NCBI GenBank assembly: GCA_965221485.1
Contig: OZ244893.1
Coordinates: 2,542,001 to 2,606,000 of the forward strand
From: JAJEBT01 sp965221485
GTDB taxonomy: Bacteria; Pseudomonadota; Alphaproteobacteria; MPNO01; UBA830
Length of the DNA stretch: 64,000 bases
Direction of reading: 5' to 3'
A program made the translations under genes and the position numbers. The notes beneath the pieces are model-generated. The model made no database searches and was not told the origin of the DNA. It was given only the letters and a program-made list of their open reading frames with translations. This document shows, piece after piece, positions 29,225-37,258 of this stretch; the stretch's first letter is position 1; every line of letters starts with the position of its first letter.

Positions 29225-29402
29225 CACCGGTTTCCTGCTTCGGACGCTGATCATCCGGCATATGGCCGCTGACAAATAACCGCAACGCCGGAGACTGCAA
29301 ATCCGATCCCTCGGAGCCGAGGGCAATAACCTGCCCTCACCTGCAGCGCGCACGGAATTCGAGCAAAAAGGCTCGGGCCGCAACAAGGCCGGCATCGGGC
29401 GA

Positions 29403-31208
29403 TCAGATTTCCTGTGTGGCCCGTTCTAGCCACGCCCTCGCCGCCTTGCCGACGAGCGGTGAAATCATCGTCCGCACCCGTTCGTGATAGTCGTTCAGCC
29501 AGCGTTTCTCGTCCGAGGTCAGGAGAGGTACCGCAATCAACATACGGTCGATCGGCGCGAGGGTTATGGTTTCGAAACAGAGCATGGACCGCTCATGGCA
29601 TGCCATAGCCTCCATTGCCTGGACGATGACCAGATTTTCCGTCCGGATCCCGTAGGAGCCTGGCTTGTAGTATCCGGGTTCATTCGAAATGATCATTCCG
29701 GGTTTCAGTTCAACGGTGTCCGCGCCTTTGGAGATTCTCTGGGGACCTTCATGAACGCCGAGGTAACTGCCAACGCCATGCCCGGTTCCATGATCGTAAT
29801 CGAGACCGGCATTCCATAATGCAAGCCGCGCCAGACTGTCGAGCTGGGCTCCCCCGGTTCCAACCGGAAATCGCGCGGTCGCAATCGCAATATGACCCTT
29901 GAGCACGCGCGTAAACCGATCCCGGATCTCCGGAGCCGGATCAGCCGCACCGTCGCCTCCGATATACACAGTCCGGGTAACGTCAGTTGTGCCATCAACA
30001 TACTGACCTCCGGAATCCACAAGATAGACATCGTTGGTGCGCAGACGCCTGTTGGTCTGGTCTGTCACCCGATAGTGAACGATGGCTCCATTGGGCCCGG
30101 ATCCAGAGATCGTATCAAAGCTGGTTCCCCTGAAGTGGGGGTCCGATTTCCTGAATTCGAGCAGTCGTGCTGCCGCGGACTGCTCGGTAACCGTGCCACC
30201 GGGCGCTTCGCTCGCCAGCCAGGCCAGAAATTCGCACAAGGCAGCACCGTCACGGACGTGGCAGGCACGTGCCCCTTCGAGTTCCGTTTCGTTCTTGGTC
30301 GCCTTCGGCAGGATGCAGGGATCGTCGCCGGTCCGAATTGTTACCCCGGCTGTTTCAAGGGCGTCATGGAGTCGTTCCGGAGTTTGTCCGCGGTCAACCA
30401 GTACGATGGCCGATTCGGCTCCCAGCGTCTCGATATGAGACGGCAACGCATCCGGTTCGTATATCGAAGTGGATTCCGGAAGCGCATCAGAGACCGATGT
30501 TGCTATCTTGCGACTGTCAATGAACCAGGCAATGCCCGCGTCCCTTGTCACAATGGCACGGCCAAGAGGGACGGGAGTATGGGGGATGTCGCAACCCCGG
30601 ACATTCAGCAACCAGGCCACGGATTCTGGTAGCGTCAGCAGCACTGCGTCACAGCCGGAACGTCCGATAATGTCCGTGATCAGCTGTCGTTTTTCCTCGA
30701 CACCTACTCCCGCATGACGGATGTCATGCAGCATCACGGGGCCAAGTGGCAGCGCGGGTCTGTCGGTCCAGAGTGCGTCAACAGGATTGGAGTCCAGAGG
30801 TGACAGCAACACTCCGGAACCCCGGCATTCTTTCGCCAGCGTCTCGAGATCGCTTCTGGTGTGAAGCCATGGATCATAGCCGATCCTGGATCCTGGTTTC
30901 GCGTTCGCGCAGAGCCACGATCCCGGCCGGATCCGGGGGACCTCGTGAGGTACGAAGATCCCGGTATTGACCTGATCCCTAACCTGAAGCGTATACCTCC
31001 CATCGACAAAGATCGCTGCCTTCTGCGCGAGCACAATGGCGAGACCGGCCGAGCCCCCGAAGCCGGTCAACCACTCCAGCCGCCGCGCAGCCGGCGGAAT
31101 GAACTCCCCGTGGTACTCGTCGGTCAACGGAACAAGGCATCCGTCGAGCTGCCTTTGTTGCAAGAGGTTGCGAAGCGCTTCGATACGATTGTCAGGAGCC
31201 GGACGCAT
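29403..31208 (-). CDS. Xaa-Pro aminopeptidase P (M24B family)
   Basis: A 601-residue metallopeptidase that removes an N-terminal residue preceding proline. The pita-bread fold metal ligands are visible: VDSGGQYVDGTTDVTRT (two Asp), GTGHGVGSYLGVHEGP (His), ISNEPGYY (Glu) and RTENLVI (Glu). The two N-terminal creatinase-like domains begin RIEALRNLLQQRQLDGCLVP. ATG 31208 was preferred because TGAGGATCGG precedes it and the family begins here; the open frame extends to 31394 and would add 62 residues. It is convergent with ligA. Cytoplasmic. Confidence 0.93.
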   Translation of the reverse strand: MRPAPDNRIEALRNLLQQRQLDGCLVPLTDEYHGEFIPPAARRLEWLTGFGGSAGLAIVLAQKAAIFVDGRYTLQVRDQVNTGIFVPHEVPRIRPGSWLCANAKPGSRIGYDPWLHTRSDLETLAKECRGSGVLLSPLDSNPVDALWTDRPALPLGPVMLHDIRHAGVGVEEKRQLITDIIGRSGCDAVLLTLPESVAWLLNVRGCDIPHTPVPLGRAIVTRDAGIAWFIDSRKIATSVSDALPESTSIYEPDALPSHIETLGAESAIVLVDRGQTPERLHDALETAGVTIRTGDDPCILPKATKNETELEGARACHVRDGAALCEFLAWLASEAPGGTVTEQSAAARLLEFRKSDPHFRGTSFDTISGSGPNGAIVHYRVTDQTNRRLRTNDVYLVDSGGQYVDGTTDVTRTVYIGGDGAADPAPEIRDRFTRVLKGHIAIATARFPVGTGGAQLDSLARLALWNAGLDYDHGTGHGVGSYLGVHEGPQRISKGADTVELKPGMIISNEPGYYKPGSYGIRTENLVIVQAMEAMACHERSMLCFETITLAPIDRMLIAVPLLTSDEKRWLNDYHERVRTMISPLVGKAARAWLERATQEI

Positions 31209-31650
31209 GATCCGATCCTCACAGGCATCACGACGGCAGGACCGGATCCGCTCCCGAAGCTTGCGAGAGTCAAGGTTCGGAGCGACCGAAGCCAGAATCG
31301 CTTCGGCATCAGCCGCGTCCGGATCAAATGCCGAAGCCGCAATACCGCGTGCCAGCGAATCCATGGAAGTGAGACTCATCGTGTCCCGCAACACCCTGTC
31401 ATTGATCGACCCATGGAGCTTTCATCGGCCCCTCTGTATTCCGTGGACGCTCCGGGACCGGGAGACCACAGACGATACAGGCACCGAACAGGACATCACC
31501 AAGACCCCGAATGGCGGCCCGCCTCGCAGGATCCACCGAATGGAGACTTCCTGACGGCGGGGCCCCGTCGTGTCCCCTGTCCCAACGGGACAGGACGCAT
31601 TCCGAATTCTTCGAACAGCGGCCGATCCGTGAATACTTGTTCAGATCGGG
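31209..31650. other. Gap between aminopeptidase start and the selenoprotein operon
   Basis: No family is recognisable except the alternative N-terminal extension of the aminopeptidase up to 31394. The rest should hold its promoter; reading to the right it meets the hairpin that ends the peroxiredoxin operon. Confidence 0.5.
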
Positions 31651-31685
31651 CCGGCTTTCCACCCCCTCAGAAGGCGGAAAGCCGG
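31651..31685 (-). terminator. Hairpin after the selenoprotein operon
   Basis: Perfect 10-bp inverted repeat CCGGCTTTCC / GGAAAGCCGG (31651-31660 and 31676-31685) with a 15-nt loop, seven bases past the stop codon of the peroxiredoxin gene. No clear T-run follows on the minus strand, so it may be a weak or factor-assisted terminator or an mRNA-stabilising hairpin. Confidence 0.55.
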
Positions 31686-31691
31686 ATCAGT

Positions 31692-32159
31692 TCACCGGGA
31701 TTCGAGGAAATTGACCAGTTTGACCACATCTGCAGCGTCAATTCGGCCCAGCGGTCCGTCGGAATAACTGGACGCGATCACCTTGTTTTCCGGCCCGACG
31801 ATGAATTCGGACGGCTGGATGATCTGCCTTCGCTCTTCCCACCACGCGCCCAGGGCCTCGGCAACATCTCGTCCGACGCCGTAGGCAACCGGAAAATTGA
31901 GTTCATCGGCAACCTCACGAGCCTTGTCCAGCGGATCGACACTCGCCGCCACCAGGGTCGCGCCAATGTTACCGAGGGTGTCCTTGTGTTCTGCGAAGCC
32001 GACCAACTGTCGGCGGCAAAACGGTCACCAATGCCCCCTGTAAAACAGAATGATCCTGTATTTGCTGTCGAGTCCGCCCGGTATTTCAAGGGAGCTTCCA
32101 TCGACAAGGTTCAACGTCAAATTCGGAAACGTCGCTCCGATACCCAATTTGTCAGACAT
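31692..32159 (-). CDS. Selenocysteine-containing peroxiredoxin (AhpC/TSA family)
   Basis: A 155-residue thioredoxin-fold peroxiredoxin read through one in-frame UGA (32025-32027). The N-terminal piece ends FYRGHW, then UGA, then PFCRRQLVGFAEH. Family members have YRGxWCPFC here, so UGA replaces the peroxidatic Cys, giving U45-PF-C48. The frame stays open and family-like on both sides (ATLVAASVDPLDKAREVA, GVGRDVAEALGAWW). GGAGGAAGT lies right before the ATG. A 17-nt hairpin follows the UGA. The gene is 58 bp downstream of another UGA-containing redox gene and close to selC-selB-selA. It should reduce peroxides with Sec as the attacking residue. Without Sec decoding only a 44-residue fragment would form. 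Confidence 0.9.
31998..32014 (-). promoter_or_regulatory. Candidate bacterial SECIS of the peroxiredoxin
   Basis: Starting 11 nt after the UGA the mRNA can fold GCCGAC-AGUUG-GUCGGC: six perfect pairs with a five-base loop that has G at its second position. The loop begins 17 nt after UGA, within the window known for SelB-binding bacterial SECIS elements, which sit just behind the UGA and present a G early in the apical loop. Folding is by eye. Confidence 0.7.
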
Positions 32160-32217
32160 ACTTCCTCCAAATTTACCAACCAAGGCTGGCCACATCCCGA
32201 TCAGGGGCGTTGCTCGC

Positions 32218-33345
32218 TCAGGCCTCCAACGCCTCCCTTGTCTCCGCGAATGCGTTGATTCCAAGTGTCTCGCGAAGGCCGGCTGTCTGCTCGGCTTTCC
32301 AGTCTTCCAACGGCGCGCCGGTTGCATCGGCTACGCGATCAATCGCGTTGAACAAACCGGCTACAGCCGCCGAATCCACGACCGCCTCACGGCCCATCCG
32401 GTCCGCGATCGCCTGTCTCGCCTCCTCAAGCCGGGAGACATCGGTGTCCAGCACCGCTTCCGCAAATTCGATAAGGATATCCCCGTGCGGAATCCCGGTA
32501 TCACCTGCGCCTGCACCAGCGGTGATGGCCGCATAATCCAGTTCCTGACCAGCTTGTTCTGCACTCGCACGGAGCACTGCCACATGGCTGGTCGTTCAGT
32601 AGGTACATCGGTTGAGTGCAGATACCCTGGCGGCAATCAGTTCGATTTGCGCATGGGTAATGGCACGAAATTCCTGACTGAAATCCCGCATTTGGGGGCC
32701 GGACAGGTACTGGGCCGCGACCACGCGGAAGAAGCTTCGGGCTTCGTCGGGCACGAGCGTGAGTGCACGGCGAATATTGGCTTCCGGGCCTACGAAGTAA
32801 TCGGCCTCATTGGGACCGTGCTCGTTCCAGGCAATGTTGGGGGCCCAGGCCTGATGCTGACGCGCCTCGGCGGGACGGTAGTGGGACGGCTCTCCGTCCC
32901 GGGCCTCCGGCAGCGCTCGAAGCGGGATACCCAGCCCTTTTGCGAAGGTATCGATGGCAACGGTGTGTGCCACGACACTGACGATTTCGACAAATTGCGT
33001 TTCCGTGATTCCGCTCGTCAGGGTCCGGTCATACCAGCTCCGGGTCAGACGTCCTGGATCGGCAATGATTCTATGGATCATGTCGACCCAATTCATGGGC
33101 AGAACGCCCAGACTATCGTGTGTTCCTTCGACAGAGAACGGAGACAACGATTCCCGAATACGAGCGCAGAAGGAGCAGTCACGGGCATTTCGCGCTTCCG
33201 CCATGATCGCTACGCGTTGGGCTCCCGTGAGCCACGTCCCGGCGTTCGACAAGTGATCCCATGCACCCTTGTGGGCTTGGGCGATATCTGACCGCACGTC
33301 ATATGACGAGTCTGAATAGTCCAATACCGTCACCCTTTTGCTCAC
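32218..33345 (-). CDS. Selenocysteine-containing AhpD-like (carboxymuconolactone decarboxylase family) protein
   Basis: A 375-residue protein read through one UGA (32596-32598, residue 250). The sequence around it is SALNRCTY-U-TTSHVAVLRAS, matching the AhpD-family redox motif CxxC...H with Sec in place of the second Cys (C247-TY-U250, His254). The N-terminal half holds a second AhpD-like block with CSFC at 57-60 (EARNARDCSFCARI), so this looks like a tandem-domain protein with one CxxC and one CxxU site. The GTG start giving VSKRVTVLDYSD is favoured by GGAAG about 10 nt upstream; an alternative at 33390 adds 15 residues. AhpD proteins relay electrons to peroxiredoxins, and a Sec peroxiredoxin follows directly. 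Confidence 0.88.
32561..32577 (-). promoter_or_regulatory. Candidate bacterial SECIS of the AhpD-like gene
   Basis: After the UGA the mRNA can form GUGCUC-CGUGC-GAGUGC: six pairs, two of them G-U, with a five-base loop carrying G at its second position. The loop begins 25 nt after the UGA, within the allowed bacterial range. It is weaker than the hairpin of the downstream gene but has the same loop geometry. Folding is by eye. Confidence 0.55.
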
Positions 33346-33535
33346 ATCTTGGTCTTCCAACAAATTACGGTGTTTCTGTTTCCGGGTCAATTACCGGGCC
33401 GGCTTTCCGTATCGGATTACGGGTCCCGGACAGCAGCCACCATAGGGATAACAGCCAGTGGCCGTCTGGACAGTGACTGGTCCTGAAGGGCTTTTGCCTC
33501 AGTGACGAACAGGGTGTGTTCCAGATTTCTGTTGG

Positions 33536-33631
33536 TGGCGGAAAAGAGTGGGAGTCGAACCCACCAGGGACGTCTCACGCCCCTCACCGGTTTTGAAGAC
33601 CGGGCGCCCCACCGGGGAACGATTCTTTTCC
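33536..33631 (-). tRNA. selC: tRNA-Sec (anticodon UCA)
   Basis: A 96-nt tRNA with an 8-bp acceptor stem (GGAAAAGA pairing with TCTTTTCC), a 5-bp T stem (GTGGG/CCCAC) with TTCGACT loop, a long variable arm (GGGGCGTGAGACGTCCC) and an encoded GCCA 3' end. The anticodon loop CTTCAAA centres on TCA (33594-33596), which reads UGA. The 8+5 acceptor/T helix and extended variable arm are the bacterial tRNA(Sec) signature. It sits 22 bp after selB on the same strand. Confidence 0.97.
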
Positions 33632-33653
33632 AGCTTGTGTCCCGAACACTACC

Positions 33654-35585
33654 TCACAATTTGCCTTTCCCAAAGACTTCCGCCGCCGGGCGCATGATCT
33701 CATGCCCGTCACCACGGCGCCGGGTAAATTTCACCTTGTCGAAGAACTCGAGCACCTCAATGGTGAGGTTGCGGCCGATGCCGGACGCATCGCGAAACCG
33801 GGATGCGGTCACCGGCCCGCCGCCCTGGCTGTGTGAGATTTCCTCAGCAACTTCGCCGAGGCGCAGCAATGTTTCCGGAAGAAAAAACCGGTTTTTGGCA
33901 ACCCGAATCACCAGACCCTGCCGCCCTGCACGGACCAGAAGGGATTCCACAGGGCGGGCCTGCCCACCTATCTCACCGGCAATTTCGCTCAACGGTGGCG
34001 GGCGCAGGCCCGCATCGTCCAGAAAGGAACGGATTTTCTCCCAGTTTGCAGCGTCCGCTCCCTGCAGGCTTGGTCGGTGGCTTGGCAGTCGAACGCCGAG
34101 ACCCTCCCTGATGATCACCCCCTCCTTGACCAGCTCCGCAGCAATCCCGACGGCAGCATCCGCCGGCAACCGGAGTCCCGTTCCCGTCAGGATACGGTTG
34201 TCACCGGGACCGACGGTATCCGGGGACTTTCTGTGCCATTCCGCGAGTCCATCAAGCACCCGTTGCCGAACCCTTTGCCATCCCTCTTGCGAAAATCCGA
34301 GTTCCCGGTCCCGTGTCGCAACGATTTTTATCGACACGCGGGATCGGAGAGTCTTCATCTCTGTGTCCGTGAGATTGCGGCTTGCAGCGAATTTTGCGAG
34401 GTCGAGGCCATTCACAGAGGTCTCCAGAAGAGACATCAGCGCCGTTTCGGGATCCGGTTTTTCCATCGACGCGAGGAAGGCGATACGATCAGGCCGGGCC
34501 CTGCCCCGGGCCGGCGGGTACACGTCAATGACCCGGCCTCCTCCAACAGTGCGACGGGCGGACTGATCGCGAATGATCAATCCGTCGCCGTTAACGGCTC
34601 CCAGAGGGTGGTCGAGAACCAGCTGTGCCAGCGCAGCCTCGCCCGGAGCAATCGAGGATTGACCGAGCACGGCCACCCGCCCGGTGGTTTCGGAGGCTCC
34701 CAGATGAACATGGACAGGGGTCCAGTGAGCGAGGGCCCTGGTTTCACTTCTCAGGACCGAGAGACGTATATCGATCTTGTATGACGGCGCCGGAACAGTG
34801 CCGGAAACGACCCAGTCACCGCGTTTGATTCTGTCCTTGTCGAGACCTGTTCCCGCGAGATTGAGCGCACAGCGCTGGCCTGCCTGCCCGGAGGCAGTCC
34901 GGGCGTTCTGGGCATGGATCTCCCGAACCCGTACCGTCATGTCCGTACCCAGGATCCGCACACTCTCGTTGGTCCTCACCAGTCCGGAAAATACGGTGCC
35001 CGTCACAACAAGTCCTGCCCCCACGACCTCGAAACTGCGGTCGATTGCGAGCCGGAAGTTACCGGCCGGTGCACGCACCGGCAAAGTTCTCCCCATCGTC
35101 ATCAAGCAATTCCTGAGAGCTTCCATTCCCTGTCCGGTCACTGCCGAAACCGGAAATACGGGGATTCCTTCAAGCGTCGTGCCGGCCAGGCTGATTTCGA
35201 TTTCCTCTTCAACTTCCGCCACACGATCACCCGGAACCCGATCGATCTTGGTGAGCGCTAACGCGCCCCGGGTTACAGACAGCAGATGGAGAATGGCCAC
35301 ATGCTCTTCTGTCTGTGGCATCCAACCATCATCGGCAGCAACGATGAGAAGAACGGAATCGATACCCGCGACCCCGCATAACATGTTGCGAATGAAACGC
35401 TCGTGCCCCGGAACATCCACGAACCCGATTGTTTGCGCCCCTTCCAGCGGCAAGTAGGCAAAACCGAGATCAATGGTCAGGTTTCGCCTCTTCTCCTCCG
35501 GCAGTCGATCGGTATCAACGCCAGTCAGGCTCCTGATCAGCAGCGTTTTTCCATGATCCACGTGACCTGCGGTCGCAATGATCAT
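33654..35585 (-). CDS. selB: Selenocysteine-specific elongation factor SelB
   Basis: A 643-residue translational GTPase that carries Sec-tRNA(Sec) to UGA codons marked by a SECIS hairpin. The G domain begins MIIATAGHVDHGKT with DVPGHERFIRNM and TKIDRV; beta-barrel domains follow, and the C-terminal third is made of winged-helix repeats that bind the SECIS. Length is normal. Its ATG overlaps the selA stop (ATGA). selC and two UGA-containing genes lie downstream on the same strand, so the decoding machine sits next to its substrates. Confidence 0.97.
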   Translation of the reverse strand: MIIATAGHVDHGKTLLIRSLTGVDTDRLPEEKRRNLTIDLGFAYLPLEGAQTIGFVDVPGHERFIRNMLCGVAGIDSVLLIVAADDGWMPQTEEHVAILHLLSVTRGALALTKIDRVPGDRVAEVEEEIEISLAGTTLEGIPVFPVSAVTGQGMEALRNCLMTMGRTLPVRAPAGNFRLAIDRSFEVVGAGLVVTGTVFSGLVRTNESVRILGTDMTVRVREIHAQNARTASGQAGQRCALNLAGTGLDKDRIKRGDWVVSGTVPAPSYKIDIRLSVLRSETRALAHWTPVHVHLGASETTGRVAVLGQSSIAPGEAALAQLVLDHPLGAVNGDGLIIRDQSARRTVGGGRVIDVYPPARGRARPDRIAFLASMEKPDPETALMSLLETSVNGLDLAKFAASRNLTDTEMKTLRSRVSIKIVATRDRELGFSQEGWQRVRQRVLDGLAEWHRKSPDTVGPGDNRILTGTGLRLPADAAVGIAAELVKEGVIIREGLGVRLPSHRPSLQGADAANWEKIRSFLDDAGLRPPPLSEIAGEIGGQARPVESLLVRAGRQGLVIRVAKNRFFLPETLLRLGEVAEEISHSQGGGPVTASRFRDASGIGRNLTIEVLEFFDKVKFTRRRGDGHEIMRPAAEVFGKGKL

Positions 35586-36997
35586 GGGGGCAACTCCAGC
35601 ATTTCGAGTTGCTTTACAAAGGAGTCAACATCGTCGAGACAGCGCAGGTCGAGAAGGTATCGACTGCCGTGAATCCGTCCAATGACGGGAACCGGAAGCG
35701 CTCTGAATGCGGCCGCCAGCTGTCGCAACACCCGTTCACTCCGGCGGCCACCTGATTCAACCGATATTGCCAGACCGACACTCGGAATTGTCCGGGTCGG
35801 CAACGCTCCGGATCCGACCTGGCTCTCGCAATCCGTAATTGTGACAACGGCCCGGCCGTCCAGAACCTCCTGAACCCTCGGCAGGATCCGATCGGCAACG
35901 CTCCGGATTTCTGAATACGGGCGGATCAGGGCCCGAAGCGCCGGGATCCGCCCGGCTGCCCGATCGGGATCAGCGTAAAGCTGAAGTGTCGCCGACAGAC
36001 CCGCCAGGATCATCTTGTCGCAACGCAGTGCGCGTTTCATGGGATTCCTGTTGAGCCGCTGGATCAGATCCTTGCGGCCAACGATCAAGCCGGCCTGGGG
36101 CCCACCAAGCAGCTTGTCGCCCGAAAATGTTACCAGATCTGCACCTCTTCTGAGCGCCTCTGCAGGCGTCGGCTCATGCGGCAGGCCCAGCCGCCCAAAG
36201 TCAAGCAATGCCCCGCTGCCCAGATCCACCACAAAGGGTATGTCTTTTGCCCGGCAGAGCGCTGCAAGATCACGCTCCGCCACAGCCGCAGTAAACCCTT
36301 CGATCACGTAATTGCTGGTATGGACCTTCATGATCAGGCCCGTGTCGGGCGCGATGGCCTCACCATAATCCTGCAAGTGTGTTCGATTGGTGGTTCCCAC
36401 CTCCACCAGCCGGCAGCCGGACCGGGTCATAATGTCCGGCAGGCGAAACGATCCGCCGATCTCAATCAGCTCTCCGCGCGAAACGGGAACGGACCGATCC
36501 AGCGCCAGACTATTGAGAACCAGCATCAGTGCAGCAGCGTTGTTATTAACCACAGTCGCTGCCTCTGCACCGGTCAATTGGCAGAGCTGGGTTTCGACAT
36601 GCTCATCGCGATCGCCCCGTTGTCCCTCTGCAACCCGGTACTCCAGGTTCACAGCGCTGCTCGCCGCCTTTTGCACTGCGTCGATTGCCTCTTGAGCGAG
36701 CGCAGCACGACCAAGGTTGGTATGCAACACGGTTCCCGTCAGGTTGAAAACGGGGCGCAATGACGGCGCCGACAAAGACGTCAGATGCCTGGTCACCCGA
36801 TCCAGAATGGCCTCATGGTCAGGCACCGGCTCTCCTCCGTTCTCCGGCTCGGATCGAATTTCCAGCAAGACCGCGCGGACCGCGCGGACCGTTGCCTGGC
36901 GGCCATGGCGAAAGATCAGTTCGCCGATCCGCTCGCTCTGAAGAAGCCTGTCAACAGACGGTAATGCAGACAGTCGGGATGATTCAGGACTCGTCAT
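35582..36997 (-). CDS. selA: L-seryl-tRNA(Sec) selenium transferase SelA
   Basis: A 471-residue PLP enzyme that converts seryl-tRNA(Sec) to selenocysteyl-tRNA(Sec) using selenophosphate. The PLP Lys lies in TFSGDKLLGGPQAGLIVG; TGTVLHTNLGRA and NNNAAA are also conserved. The ATG giving MTSPESSRLSALPSVDRLL aligns with the family N-terminus; a GTG at 37042 would add 15 residues. It starts the minus-strand selA-selB series, diverging from the Rid-protein gene. selD, which makes selenophosphate, is not in the window. Confidence 0.97.
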   Translation of the reverse strand: MTSPESSRLSALPSVDRLLQSERIGELIFRHGRQATVRAVRAVLLEIRSEPENGGEPVPDHEAILDRVTRHLTSLSAPSLRPVFNLTGTVLHTNLGRAALAQEAIDAVQKAASSAVNLEYRVAEGQRGDRDEHVETQLCQLTGAEAATVVNNNAAALMLVLNSLALDRSVPVSRGELIEIGGSFRLPDIMTRSGCRLVEVGTTNRTHLQDYGEAIAPDTGLIMKVHTSNYVIEGFTAAVAERDLAALCRAKDIPFVVDLGSGALLDFGRLGLPHEPTPAEALRRGADLVTFSGDKLLGGPQAGLIVGRKDLIQRLNRNPMKRALRCDKMILAGLSATLQLYADPDRAAGRIPALRALIRPYSEIRSVADRILPRVQEVLDGRAVVTITDCESQVGSGALPTRTIPSVGLAISVESGGRRSERVLRQLAAAFRALPVPVIGRIHGSRYLLDLRCLDDVDSFVKQLEMLELPP

Positions 36998-37258
36998 GGT
37001 GAGTGCAGCATAGGTTTCTGTCGGCTGAACGGAAAGGGTCACCGCCCCGGATGTCTCGAGGATCTCAACATTAGGGAGACTGCCTCGTCAGGTTGTCTCG
37101 AGCCAACTTGCCTGTCGAATTCCCGGGAGAACCGTCCAAAAGCTGGAATCGAAGCGCCGGTCAGTCTTTTCCCGGTTCCCGGCCAGCACCTGATAAGATC
37201 GACCCCACTGCCAACATCGGCAACACTCATTCATTCACTCTCTCAGGGACCAGAACCA

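Noticed and set aside
30861..32258. 465-codon rightward frame across the aminopeptidase and peroxiredoxin
   Set aside because: Antisense to motif-bearing genes, no recognisable domain.
32050..33291. Long rightward open frame opposite both UGA-interrupted genes
   Set aside because: It shows no family motif and no ribosome-binding site, while the opposite strand gives clear AhpD and peroxiredoxin similarity; it is a shadow of GC-rich coding DNA.
31692..33345. Reading the two UGA codons as pseudogene mutations
   Set aside because: Both fall exactly on the catalytic Cys position, both are UGA rather than UAA/UAG, the flanks are intact, hairpins follow, and selA, selB and tRNA(Sec) are adjacent.
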